The notes below the pieces were generated by a model, which saw only the letters and a program-made list of their open reading frames with translations, made no database searches and was not told the origin of the DNA. The position numbers and the translations under genes were made by a program. Below are positions 53,202 through 61,973 of a DNA stretch of 64,000 bases, piece after piece. Each line of letters opens with the position of its first letter. Positions within the stretch are counted from its first letter, which is position 1. The DNA is from Dysgonomonas sp. 216 (GTDB lineage: Bacteria; Bacteroidota; Bacteroidia; Bacteroidales; Dysgonomonadaceae), in the NCBI RefSeq assembly GCF_010501065.1, contig NZ_QVMM01000009.1, positions 1 through 64,000 on the forward strand, written 5' to 3'.

Positions 53202-54620
53202 ATGAGAGAAAAAGATATTTCTGATTTACTGAAAAAATATAAGCAGATGCTTGAATCGGGCAGAAGTATCTATTTTGATGCCGAAGAATTTGAAGAACTG
53301 TCTGATTATTATGATATGCTTGATGAGGGTCAGACGGCTAAAAAAATTATAGAGATAGGATTAAATATTCATCCTACGAGTGAGATTCTGCGTCTGAAAA
53401 AGGCTAAGTTTATGCTTTACGAAAGAAAGTATGAACAGGCGCTTGAATATCTTCAAACAAACTTTAATGGATATAGCCTTGAGCTATACCTGCTTAAGGT
53501 CGAAAGCTTTTTACAACTAGGCTTATATGACGATGCACAAAGGTTAACCCGTGATATATTAGAGACTGAAGAAACAGATAGGGGCGATGCTTATGCCGAA
53601 TTAGGTTTTTTATATACCGAGGCTGATTATTTTGATGATGCTGTTTTCCTTTTCGAAAAAAGTATAAAGTATAAGCCGGATAATATAGAGGCATTAACCG
53701 AGCTTGCTTATGTTTATGAAATGCAAGACGACTTTGATTCGGCTATCAGAATAAATAATAAAATACTGGATGTTGATCCTTACAGCTACGAAACATGGAT
53801 TAACATAGGAAAACTATATACAATAAAAGAAGCATACGAGAACGCTATAGATGCTTTCGATTTTGCGCTGACTATCAATGACAGCGATATAAATACACTG
53901 AAACTGAAAGCGCACAGCTTGTTTTTGAACGAAAATATAGATGAGGCGATAGAATTGTTTAAGGCGTGTATAGAATTGTTTCCGGACGATGCTTCGCTAT
54001 ATTATTCGTTGTCGGAATGTTATATGGTTGTTGAGCAATATGATAAAATGTTGCAGAGCCTTGATAAGTATCAGGAAATTGAAGGCGAATCGATCGAAAT
54101 ACTTGCCAAAAAGGCTTTTGCATTTATGCAGGGAGGCGATTTGCGCACTTCGGCTGAACTGATAGAGAAAGGGCTGGAATCAGAACCCGACTCGGAAGAT
54201 ATGAACGCCATAGCCGGAGAACTGTATTTTCAGCAAGGCGAATATGAAAAATCCGAAATGTATTTTTTGAAGGCATATCGTACCAGTATCGAAAATAGTA
54301 CAATACTCGATCGTCTGTCAATTATCAGTATACAAAAAGGAGAATATGAAAAAGCCATTGAGTATTTGGAGGAACTGCTGACTGTAGATGTTCAGCCGGT
54401 AACAAAAGTGCGTTTGGCCCTATTATATTTCGAAATTGGCGACCAAAACAGGTTTAACCAATACCTCGATTATTTCAGTAATGACGATCTAAAAAAACTA
54501 TTTACTGTTTTCTTTCCTGACGATCAGTTCGATACCGATAATATAGCACGCGAATCATTGGTCAAGCGTTTGATCGACGCTCGTGAATGCAGGCAACTAT
54601 TCAAGAATATTAATTTATAA
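53202..54620 (+). CDS. Tetratricopeptide-repeat protein
   Basis: A 472-residue protein built almost entirely of TPR helices (for example DAYAELGFLYTEADYFDDAV, YETWINIGKLYTIKEAYENA, LYYSLSECYMVVEQYDK), roughly ten repeats. No signal peptide is seen, so it is probably cytoplasmic. It would be a scaffold; the partner is unknown. The ATG at 53202 is used; an earlier in-frame TTG at 53193 is less likely. It lies 21 bp after glnS, and its 3' end faces murF 7 bp away. Confidence 0.85.
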   Translation: MREKDISDLLKKYKQMLESGRSIYFDAEEFEELSDYYDMLDEGQTAKKIIEIGLNIHPTSEILRLKKAKFMLYERKYEQALEYLQTNFNGYSLELYLLKVESFLQLGLYDDAQRLTRDILETEETDRGDAYAELGFLYTEADYFDDAVFLFEKSIKYKPDNIEALTELAYVYEMQDDFDSAIRINNKILDVDPYSYETWINIGKLYTIKEAYENAIDAFDFALTINDSDINTLKLKAHSLFLNENIDEAIELFKACIELFPDDASLYYSLSECYMVVEQYDKMLQSLDKYQEIEGESIEILAKKAFAFMQGGDLRTSAELIEKGLESEPDSEDMNAIAGELYFQQGEYEKSEMYFLKAYRTSIENSTILDRLSIISIQKGEYEKAIEYLEELLTVDVQPVTKVRLALLYFEIGDQNRFNQYLDYFSNDDLKKLFTVFFPDDQFDTDNIARESLVKRLIDARECRQLFKNINL

Positions 54621-54627
54621 GATTCAT

Positions 54628-55929
54628 TTATAGAAGATCTACGCTTTTTTCCAGTTCTAACCCTCTTGAACCTTTAATCAGTATGTAGCTGTTCTCCAAT
54701 ACGTTTTTTTTCAAATAGTCTTTAAAATCGTCCAATGTTTTATAAACAGAGACATTACTGTTTTCCGAAATTTTTACTTTATTAAAATTTTCGCCGATAA
54801 GAAATGCTTTATTAAAGTTTTTTGTTACAATAAAGTCTGCAATTCTTTGGTGTTCTTCTATACTTTCGCTCCCTAATTCGCGCATGTCTCCTAAAATGAG
54901 GACTTTATTATTTACATTCATTTCGGCAAAGTTGCTTAACGAAGCTATCATGCTTGTGGGGTTTGCATTGTATGCATCTATTATTAAATAGTTTTTATCC
55001 GTTTTGGTAAGTTGCGAACGGTTATTCGTAGGTTCATACTCTTCAATGGCTTTGCATACTAATTCCGATTTTACACCAAAATACTTACCTATGGTAACAG
55101 CAGCTAATGCATTAGATAAGTTGTAACCTCCTATCAAATGCGTTTTTACTATATGTGGATTTTTAGAAAATCGCCACTCGAAAGTTAAGTATGGATCGTT
55201 GGCAACAGTACGCCCCGATACAAAAAGATTTTCGTCAGTTCCGTACGAAATGGTGGTTATGCCTTCCGCTATATGATTCAGAAATTCGTTATTATTGTCT
55301 ATGAATATTTTACCGTCTTTTCGGCTGCGTATAAATTCGTACAGTTCCCCTTTGGTTTTTTGAATATTTTCGAATGACCCGAATCCTTCGAGGTGAGCCT
55401 TTCCTATGTTGGTTATTAAACCATAATCGGGCTCGGCTATGTTACACAAAAACATGATTTCGCCAAGATGACTGGCTCCCATTTCTATAACTGCTATTTC
55501 GTGCTCTTTCTTTAATTGCAACAGTGTTAAAGGAACCCCTATGTGGTTGTTTAGGTTTCCTTGTGTATAAAGTACATTATATTCTTTTTTCAATACCGAT
55601 GCAAGCAGCTCCTTGGTTGTTGTTTTGCCATTTGTGCCGGTTATGCCTATAATAGGTGTCTTCAATTTTCGCCTGTGATAATTAGCTAAATCCTGTAGCG
55701 TTTTTAAAACATCGTCAACTAATAATATATTGTTTGGCTCGTCGGCATATTCGGCTTCATCAACAATTGCATATTTGCAGCCTAGTTCTATTGCTTTTGC
55801 TGCATATTTATTACCATTGAAATTCGCCCCTTTCAGAGCAAAAAAAATAGAATCGTTTGTGTTACTACGTGTATCGGTAGTTACAATAGGGTGTTTTTTA
55901 TAAATTTCGTACAACTGAGCTACATCCAT
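54628..55929 (-). CDS. murF: UDP-N-acetylmuramoyl-tripeptide--D-alanyl-D-alanine ligase
   Basis: A 433-residue Mur ligase that adds D-Ala-D-Ala to the cell-wall precursor in the cytoplasm. The N-terminal substrate domain has TDTRSNTNDSIFFALKGANF; the ATP site is GITGTNGKTTTKELL; the NHIGVPLTLLQL, EMGASHLGEI and LIIDAYNANPTSM blocks follow. It stands alone rather than in a dcw cluster. A 12-bp perfect hairpin lies 83 bp upstream of the start. Confidence 0.95.
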   Translation of the reverse strand: MDVAQLYEIYKKHPIVTTDTRSNTNDSIFFALKGANFNGNKYAAKAIELGCKYAIVDEAEYADEPNNILLVDDVLKTLQDLANYHRRKLKTPIIGITGTNGKTTTKELLASVLKKEYNVLYTQGNLNNHIGVPLTLLQLKKEHEIAVIEMGASHLGEIMFLCNIAEPDYGLITNIGKAHLEGFGSFENIQKTKGELYEFIRSRKDGKIFIDNNNEFLNHIAEGITTISYGTDENLFVSGRTVANDPYLTFEWRFSKNPHIVKTHLIGGYNLSNALAAVTIGKYFGVKSELVCKAIEEYEPTNNRSQLTKTDKNYLIIDAYNANPTSMIASLSNFAEMNVNNKVLILGDMRELGSESIEEHQRIADFIVTKNFNKAFLIGENFNKVKISENSNVSVYKTLDDFKDYLKKNVLENSYILIKGSRGLELEKSVDLL

Positions 55930-56011
55930 GGTTGTTATTTTAACAAAATAAAGTTTAGATATAAACGTGCGTTATATTTTTTTTGTTCATCCGGCATAGA
56001 ATTCCATACTA

Positions 56012-56040
56012 TAAATGTGGTATGTAAAATACCACATTTA
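56012..56040. promoter_or_regulatory. 12-bp perfect inverted repeat upstream of murF
   Basis: taaatgtggtat (56012-56023) and ataccacattta (56029-56040) separated by five bases. There is no T run after it. It could be an operator or an RNA hairpin at the divergent murF promoter region. Confidence 0.4.
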
Positions 56041-56344
56041 AACGATTTATTTACTGATAAAATCGAGATGTTTTTGCCTTTGTAAAATAACGAAATAAAA
56101 TTGTGAAAAGATTAAGATAAAATGGAAAAGATTACTAAAAACAAACGAGCCTGATTACGAATACACCTTTGTTAGAGTTAACAAACTATAATAAAGAATA
56201 GTGTAGAAGCTTGAGTAATTACAAAGCTTGAGTATTTTAGCCCTACATCAAAGGACTAAAAATTGTATTACCTCTTGTTTTAAATATTTCAGACATTATA
56301 AATTTCAAAAAAGTAAAGAATATAAATCTTTTTGTAAAATAAAC

Positions 56345-56375
56345 TTGACTATTTGAAAAATATAATTTACATTTG
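56345..56375 (+). promoter_or_regulatory. Promoter with -33 TTG and -7 TAnnTTTG for the DUF2975-XRE pair
   Basis: TTG (56345-56347) is followed after 20 bases by TACATTTG (56368-56375), close to the Bacteroidota consensus; the start codon lies 26 bp on. Confidence 0.65.
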
Positions 56376-56401
56376 TGATGTAATACTAATAATTTAAATA
56401 T

Positions 56402-56881
56402 ATGAAAACGAACAATTTCTTATTGCCTGCCTGTTTCAGGAAAATCGGTTGGATTATATCATTGCCTCTGGCAGCAATTCTTATTTTCTATTTATTGGGA
56501 TATTTTGATTACAGCGAAGCATCAACGACATGGAATTTCTTTGACGGCATGTTTAATAATTCCTCAGGGCGTGTACTTAACCTTATAGCGGGAAAGCTGA
56601 TTCTTTCGGTATGTATGATTTTACTTGTTATAGGGCTACTTTTCATCGCATTCTCTAAAGAAAAAATAGAGGATGAATATATTGCCAAGTTAAGAGGGGA
56701 TTCCCTTATTTGGTCGGTTATTGTAAATTCAGTATTATTAATTGTTACATTCCTGTTTGTTTATGGAGATGGTTTTATATTTGTATTGTTTTTGAATCTT
56801 TATGCACTGCTCATTTTATTTATTATAAAATACAACATAGCATTGCGAAATTTCAAAAAATCCAATGATTATGAAGAATAA
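56402..56881 (+). CDS. DUF2975-like membrane protein
   Basis: A 159-residue protein with four membrane segments (IGWIISLPLAAILIFYLLGYF, LILSVCMILLVIGLLFIAF, VIVNSVLLIVTFLFVY, FIFVLFLNLYALLILFII). It overlaps a small XRE-type regulator gene by 11 bp. DUF2975 membrane proteins paired with such regulators are frequent in bacteria; the role is unknown and may be in signalling or stress response. I judge the family name from layout and partner, not from specific residues. Confidence 0.7.
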   Translation: MKTNNFLLPACFRKIGWIISLPLAAILIFYLLGYFDYSEASTTWNFFDGMFNNSSGRVLNLIAGKLILSVCMILLVIGLLFIAFSKEKIEDEYIAKLRGDSLIWSVIVNSVLLIVTFLFVYGDGFIFVLFLNLYALLILFIIKYNIALRNFKKSNDYEE

Positions 56882-57071
56882 TATTAGAGTTGAACGAGCA
56901 ATACTCAGGATAACCCAACAACAATTGGCAGAACGGATTGGGGTTAGCCGCCAGACAATAAATGCAATAGAATCGGAAAAGTATGTACCGTCAACCGTAT
57001 TGTCATTAAAAATCGCAAGGGTATTTGAAAAACCCGTTGAAAGCATTTTTACATTGGAAGATACCGATTAA
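56871..57071 (+). CDS. XRE-family HTH regulator (YozG-like)
   Basis: A 66-residue DNA-binding protein made of one helix-turn-helix domain: VERAILRITQQQLAERIGVS, RQTINAIESEKYVPSTVLSL and KIARVFEKPVESIF. This is the small regulator type commonly found after a multi-pass membrane protein, presumably controlling the pair. The ATG at 56871 is preferred over 56865 because family members begin MKN-R-V-E-R. A terminator follows at 57099-57127. Confidence 0.88.
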   Translation: MKNNIRVERAILRITQQQLAERIGVSRQTINAIESEKYVPSTVLSLKIARVFEKPVESIFTLEDTD

Positions 57072-57098
57072 GTAATATAAGTGAAACTAAAAACAAAA

Positions 57099-57127
57099 AA
57101 GCGGCTAACTCATTCGGATAGCCGCTT
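57099..57127. terminator. Bidirectional terminator between XRE gene and uxaA
   Basis: A 9-bp stem aagcggcta/tagccgctt with an 11-base loop, with an A run before and T residues after. Confidence 0.8.
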
Positions 57128-57149
57128 TCAATATTATCATAAAACAGTT

Positions 57150-58637
57150 TTACAATGTAACTCCTGTTTTGAATATCGCGATTTCCTTAAATCCTGTTTC
57201 TTCGTGTTTCAACAGTTTTCCGTCACATGTTTCAACAATGAAGTTGACAAAGTCCTTCAACACTTTCTCCATGCTCTGACCTTCAAGAAGGCTTCCTGCA
57301 TTGAAGTCAATCCAATTGTTTTTGAATTTGAACAGGTTCGAGTTTGTCGAAATCTTCATCGTAGGAACAAAGCTACCAAATGGAGTTCCGCGTCCTGTGG
57401 TAAACAATACCAACTGACAACCCGAAAGAGCCAGCGCCGATGCCGCCACAAGGTCGTTTCCCGGAGCATTCAACAAGTTCAGCCCGTGAACTGTAACAGG
57501 TTGAGCATAATCCAACACGTCAACTACTTCGGAATTACCGCCTTTTTGCGTACATCCCAACGATTTATCCTCAAGTGTTGTGATACCACCTTTTTTGTTA
57601 CCCGGAGACGGATTTTCATATATCTCCTGATCGAATTTGCGGAAGTAATTTTTGAAGTTGTTAATCAGCGAAACAGTGTCGTTGAATACCGATCCGTTTT
57701 TCGCACGGTTCATCAGGATAGTTTCCGCTCCGAACATTTCAGGCACTTCGGTCAGTATAGTCGTACCGCCCTGAGCTATCAACCAGTCGGAGAATTGTCC
57801 GACAAGCGGATTAGCTGTAATTCCGGAGAAACCATCACTGCCACCGCATTTCAAACCTACTTTCAACAACGACAACGGAAGTTCTTCGCGCTTGTCTTTC
57901 TTCATATTCTCAACAAGTTCCTTCATCAGTTGGAATCCTGTTTCGATTTCGTCTTCCACCTCCTGAGCAATGACAAAGCGAACACGGTTTTCGTCCCACG
58001 TACCCATCGCCTTCTTAAACTCAGATTGCTGGTTGTTTTCGCAACCCAGACTGAATACAAGCACACCTCCCGCATTCGGATGTTTTGCCAATGCAGCTAA
58101 TGCTTTTTTAGTGGTTTCGTGGTCATCGCCTAATTGCGAACAACCATAATTGTGCGTATACACACGGATATCGTCGATATGGCTCGTATCGAGTTCTTTT
58201 TTCACACGGTCGATAACCATTTGCGCCTGCCCGTTAACACAACCTACGGTCGGAACAATCCACAGTTCGTTGCGGATCCCCATTTGTCCGTCATAACGCA
58301 GATAACCGTTGATTTTCAAATCGCTTTTCGGTATATCCAGTTTCGGATAAACAGGCACGTATTTATATTCCAGATTGTCGTGCAGGTTGGTTTTTACATT
58401 ATGCGTATGCACGTGCTCCCCCACCCCGATGTCCAACAACGCATGCCCTATCGGGTAGCCGTATTTTATTACGTTTTCATCCTTCTTAATCGGACGGATG
58501 GCAAATTTATGCCCCGTTTCGATCGGGTTTTTTATCGTCACCTCCGTTCCGTTCACGTTAACAATATCACCTTCGCTCAGGCTGTCGATTGCTACCGCTA
58601 CGTTGTCGGAAGGGCTAATTATCAAAAACTTACTCAT
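57150..58637 (-). CDS. uxaA: Altronate dehydratase
   Basis: A 495-residue enzyme that removes water from D-altronate to give 2-keto-3-deoxygluconate. The N-terminal SAF-like domain (to about residue 95) is followed by the main domain with GYLRYDGQMGIRNELWIVPT, THNYGCSQLGDDHE, LKCGGSDGFSGITANPL and LFTTGRGTPFGSFVPTMKI. It is the last gene of the hexuronate operon and overlaps the HIT gene by 4 bp. The later step, 2-keto-3-deoxygluconate kinase, is not in this window. Confidence 0.93.
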   Translation of the reverse strand: MSKFLIISPSDNVAVAIDSLSEGDIVNVNGTEVTIKNPIETGHKFAIRPIKKDENVIKYGYPIGHALLDIGVGEHVHTHNVKTNLHDNLEYKYVPVYPKLDIPKSDLKINGYLRYDGQMGIRNELWIVPTVGCVNGQAQMVIDRVKKELDTSHIDDIRVYTHNYGCSQLGDDHETTKKALAALAKHPNAGGVLVFSLGCENNQQSEFKKAMGTWDENRVRFVIAQEVEDEIETGFQLMKELVENMKKDKREELPLSLLKVGLKCGGSDGFSGITANPLVGQFSDWLIAQGGTTILTEVPEMFGAETILMNRAKNGSVFNDTVSLINNFKNYFRKFDQEIYENPSPGNKKGGITTLEDKSLGCTQKGGNSEVVDVLDYAQPVTVHGLNLLNAPGNDLVAASALALSGCQLVLFTTGRGTPFGSFVPTMKISTNSNLFKFKNNWIDFNAGSLLEGQSMEKVLKDFVNFIVETCDGKLLKHEETGFKEIAIFKTGVTL

Positions 58638-59056
58638 TTTCCTAACTCCTTTTTAATTTTGTCAACCATTTCGCTGTATTCGGTGTCCGACAGATATTTC
58701 TGCTGCGGATTCATCACAAATACACCTCCAAAATCCGTGCCATCGACGTATTTCGGCACGAGGTGCATATGCAGGTGTTTCAGCTTATCCGAATAAGCTC
58801 CATAATTGATCTTTTCGGGATTGAACAGCTTTTTCATTGCTGCCGCAACCTTGTTCGTATCTTTCATATACGCCAGCAGATCTTCGTCGTTCAGCTCATA
58901 CAGTTCCACATTGTGGTCTTTGTAAGCGACAATGCATCTGCCGTAGTATGTTTGCTCCTTGAACAGGAAAACCGTGGATACGCTCAAATCGCATATCTCT
59001 ATCATCAAATCTTTTTGTGTCTCGTTCCTGTCGCAGTATAAACAACCTGTTGCCAT
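58634..59056 (-). CDS. HIT-family nucleotide-binding protein
   Basis: A 140-residue histidine-triad protein. The motif LKHLHMHLVPKY supplies the His-x-His-x-His set, and the beginning CLYCDRNETQ resembles the zinc-type N-terminus of HinT-like hydrolases. Such proteins split AMP-linked or similar nucleotide conjugates. It is unusual that it is placed inside a hexuronate operon: it overlaps uxaA by 4 bp and lies 21 bp after uxaB. A role in the pathway is not established; it may clear an adenylated by-product or simply be co-expressed. Confidence 0.88.
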   Translation of the reverse strand: MATGCLYCDRNETQKDLMIEICDLSVSTVFLFKEQTYYGRCIVAYKDHNVELYELNDEDLLAYMKDTNKVAAAMKKLFNPEKINYGAYSDKLKHLHMHLVPKYVDGTDFGGVFVMNPQQKYLSDTEYSEMVDKIKKELGK

Positions 59057-59077
59057 ATTTGTTTTTTGTTGATTATT

Positions 59078-60511
59078 TTAGATGATTTCCTTCAAAGCAG
59101 CCGGCATTCCTTTCGCAAGGATAGCTTCCACGCCTTTTGCCACTTCGTCGACGAAGAAAGGAACTTCCGCAAAGTTTTCTTTCCACATTTGCTTGTTGTT
59201 TACAACACCGGCAACCCAACCTTTGATGTCGTCAGCCTTGAATGTAGACTGAATGAATTCGAGGAATTCAGGCGTATCGTTCGGCGTGAAATCAGGAGCA
59301 GCCGATTTTCCGGTATATAATACCAGTAAAGCAGCAAACGAGAAGATTGTCAGTTTAGCATCTTTGTTCAATTTCTTATAGTTATCGAAAACAGTAGGAT
59401 AATCGCGAGTTTCCCATTTAGAGATCGAATTCAACGAAATATCTTTCAGATAGTGTTTCAGATAAGGATTGTAGAAACGCTCCAGAATTTTATCTGCAAA
59501 CACTTTCAGTTCGGCAGGATCTTCGTCGATAACCGCCAATACTTCCTTGTACACCATTTCGTTGATATACCTCTCAACTTCAGGCGTATTGAAAGCGTCC
59601 ATTACTGTTTGGCAGCCCAATTGCAACGCTACAGGAACCATAGCTGTGTGTGCACCGTTAAGGATACGTACTTTTTTGGCACGGAAATCCTTGATATCGT
59701 CCATAAACAATACGTTCAAGCCTGCTTTATCCAACGGGAATTTTTGTTTGATGATGGGATCGCCACCGATTGCCCATACATGGAAGTACTCGCCTTTCAC
59801 TACCAAATTGTCGTCGAAACCGATTTCTTGTTTGATTTCATCGATGTTTTCGCGTGGGAATCCCGGCACGATACGGTCAACCAATGTATCGTAGAAATGT
59901 ACCGAATTTTTTACCCAGTTGATGAAGTCGGCACCCAAGTTGTTTGCTTCGGCATGTTTCAGCACATATTCACGCAATGTAGAACCGTTATCCTCGATCA
60001 ATTCGCAGCAAATAACCAACAAACCTTTATTCGGGTCGCCGTTGAATTTTTTGAAACGTTTGTGCAACAAGGCTGTCATTTTAGCAGGGAACGATTTAGG
60101 AGGCTGTGCATTCAAATCGTCGCCTTCTTCGTAGCGGATACCCGCTTCCGTTGTGTTAGAAATAATCATTTCCAACGCATCGCTCAGGAACAGTTCTTCG
60201 TATTTTGCATATTCGTCGTAAGGATTCAACGCATCCATGATGCTTTTTACCAACGCTATTTCTTTAACGGGTTGTTTGTCTTTTATACCTTCCAGATATA
60301 CATGGTACATGCAATCCTGTTTGCGAAGCATATCCGCCATCCCTTGCGCGATAGGCTGAACGGCAACAACACCGTGATTCATAACACCTGCATTGTTTGC
60401 TTTGTCGATCATCCAGTCAACAAACGCGCGAAGGAAGTTACCCTCTCCGAATTGGAGGATTTTTACAGGAATATCCTTCTTTTCTACTGTGCTTTTATTT
60501 AATTCTTTCAT
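59078..60511 (-). CDS. uxaB: Tagaturonate reductase (altronate oxidoreductase)
   Basis: A 477-residue long-chain mannitol-dehydrogenase-family enzyme; it reduces D-tagaturonate to D-altronate with NADH. The N-terminal Rossmann motif LQFGEGNFLRAFVDWMID is followed by NTTEAGIRY, VICCELIEDNG, the mid-domain FHVWAIGG and the catalytic Lys motif KVRILNGAHTAMVPVA. It acts in the cytoplasm between uxaC and uxaA. The long open frames on the opposite strand are shadows of this gene. Confidence 0.94.
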   Translation of the reverse strand: MKELNKSTVEKKDIPVKILQFGEGNFLRAFVDWMIDKANNAGVMNHGVVAVQPIAQGMADMLRKQDCMYHVYLEGIKDKQPVKEIALVKSIMDALNPYDEYAKYEELFLSDALEMIISNTTEAGIRYEEGDDLNAQPPKSFPAKMTALLHKRFKKFNGDPNKGLLVICCELIEDNGSTLREYVLKHAEANNLGADFINWVKNSVHFYDTLVDRIVPGFPRENIDEIKQEIGFDDNLVVKGEYFHVWAIGGDPIIKQKFPLDKAGLNVLFMDDIKDFRAKKVRILNGAHTAMVPVALQLGCQTVMDAFNTPEVERYINEMVYKEVLAVIDEDPAELKVFADKILERFYNPYLKHYLKDISLNSISKWETRDYPTVFDNYKKLNKDAKLTIFSFAALLVLYTGKSAAPDFTPNDTPEFLEFIQSTFKADDIKGWVAGVVNNKQMWKENFAEVPFFVDEVAKGVEAILAKGMPAALKEII

Positions 60512-60548
60512 TTAATACGCTTTTTATTAGTTAGATATAGGGGTTAAT

Positions 60549-61955
60549 TCAAAATTTAAAGAAGTTTTTTGCGTTGTAATAAGATATATCTCCAACCATT
60601 TTGCCTAAGAATGGTAACTCGGATGATGGTAATAAACCTTTTTCTACATCGTTACCTATCAGGTTACATAGAATACGGCGGAAATACTCGTGACGGGGAT
60701 AGGACAAGAAACTGCGTGAATCGGTTAACATTCCTACAAACCGGCTCAAAAGTCCGAGATTGGATAACGAGTTCATTTGCGCTTCCATTCCTGTTTTTTG
60801 GTCAAGGAACCACCAGCCCGATCCGAATTGGATTTTTCCGGCAACCGAACCATCTTGAAAATTACCAATCATGGTCGCAATCAAATCGTTATCTCTTGGG
60901 TTAAGATTGTAAATGATTGTTTTCGCCAATTTATTATCTGTATCTAATCGGTTAAAGAATTTCGACATAGCTTTAGCTACCGAAAAATCGCCGATAGAGT
61001 CGAAGCCTGTGTCGGGGCCTAATTGATTAAACAAACGGGTATTGTTGTTGCGGATAGCACCATAATGGAATTGCTGTGTCCAGCCTTTTTCCCAATCCAT
61101 GATTGCTCCTTCGAACAACATTGCAGATTTAAACTTGATTATTTCTTCTTTTGTAAGCTGTGTTCCGCCATATACTTTATTGAAGATGTTCTCTATTTCG
61201 GCTTGAGTAAAATCTTCGGCATAAAACTCTTCTATTCCATGATCGGAAAGTTTACAGCCTACGCTTGCAAAAAAATCGTGACGGTTACGTAATGCTGCTA
61301 TAAGATCACTGAATTTATTGATTGTAATGCCCGAAACCTCAGAAAGTTTCTCCACATAAGCACGGTAATCGGTAGGAACTTCAACAGCCATTGCCTTGTC
61401 GGGGCGCCATGTTGGGAGTACTTTAACAGAGAAGCCTTCGTTTTTCAACGAAATATGATGCTCAAGGGTATCAACAGGATCGTCAGTTGTACAAACGGCT
61501 TCAACGTTGTACTTCTTCATAAGTCCGCGAGCCGAATACTCGGGGGTGCGAAGCTTTGCTGTACATATATCGAATATTTCTTTGGCAGTATCAGGATTTA
61601 GTAAAGTTTCAACTCCAAATGCCGTTTTAAGTTCGAGGTGAGTCCAGTGATATAACGGATTTCGCATTGTATAAGGTACGGTTTCAGCCCATTTTTCGAA
61701 TTTTTCCCAATCGGTAGTATCTTTTCCTGTGCAATAACGCTCGTCAACACCATTAGTACGCATCGCACGCCATTTGTAATGATCGCCTTCGAGCCATATT
61801 TGTCCAAGGTTGTCGAACTTATGATCGTTGGCTATATATTCGGGTATTAAATGGCAATGATAATCGATAATAGGCAACGATTTTGCATATTCATGATACA
61901 GCATTTGGGCTGTTTCGGTTTCGAGAACGAAATTTTCGTCTAAGAATTTCTTCAT
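60549..61955 (-). CDS. uxaC: Uronate isomerase
   Basis: A 468-residue amidohydrolase-superfamily isomerase that turns D-glucuronate or D-galacturonate into fructuronate or tagaturonate. It has the metal motif PIIDYHCHLIPEYIA, the AVCTTDDPVDTLEHH segment, FASVGCKLSDHG and the DSRSFLSYPRHEYFRR end. With uxaB and uxaA it makes the galacturonate branch. It follows the DUF4861 gene by 18 bp and precedes uxaB by 37 bp. Confidence 0.95.
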   Translation of the reverse strand: MKKFLDENFVLETETAQMLYHEYAKSLPIIDYHCHLIPEYIANDHKFDNLGQIWLEGDHYKWRAMRTNGVDERYCTGKDTTDWEKFEKWAETVPYTMRNPLYHWTHLELKTAFGVETLLNPDTAKEIFDICTAKLRTPEYSARGLMKKYNVEAVCTTDDPVDTLEHHISLKNEGFSVKVLPTWRPDKAMAVEVPTDYRAYVEKLSEVSGITINKFSDLIAALRNRHDFFASVGCKLSDHGIEEFYAEDFTQAEIENIFNKVYGGTQLTKEEIIKFKSAMLFEGAIMDWEKGWTQQFHYGAIRNNNTRLFNQLGPDTGFDSIGDFSVAKAMSKFFNRLDTDNKLAKTIIYNLNPRDNDLIATMIGNFQDGSVAGKIQFGSGWWFLDQKTGMEAQMNSLSNLGLLSRFVGMLTDSRSFLSYPRHEYFRRILCNLIGNDVEKGLLPSSELPFLGKMVGDISYYNAKNFFKF

Positions 61956-61973
61956 GGTTACTTTATTTTATGG

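Larger units (their letters stand above)
55930..56401. other. Gene-free region between murF and the DUF2975 gene
   Basis: 472 bp, very AT-rich. It holds a 12-bp perfect hairpin (56012-56040), an 11-bp direct repeat aagcttgagta (56207-56217 and 56224-56234) and the promoter of the DUF2975-XRE pair (56345-56375). I see no coding frame with support. Confidence 0.55.

Noticed and set aside
57081..58100. Long plus-strand open frame of 339 codons opposite uxaA
   Set aside because: Its sequence is Phe/Arg/Cys-rich without a family pattern, and it exactly shadows uxaA, which has clear motifs.
59453..60502. Long plus-strand open frame of 349 codons opposite uxaB
   Set aside because: Antisense shadow of a well-supported gene; composition is typical of a reverse-strand frame.
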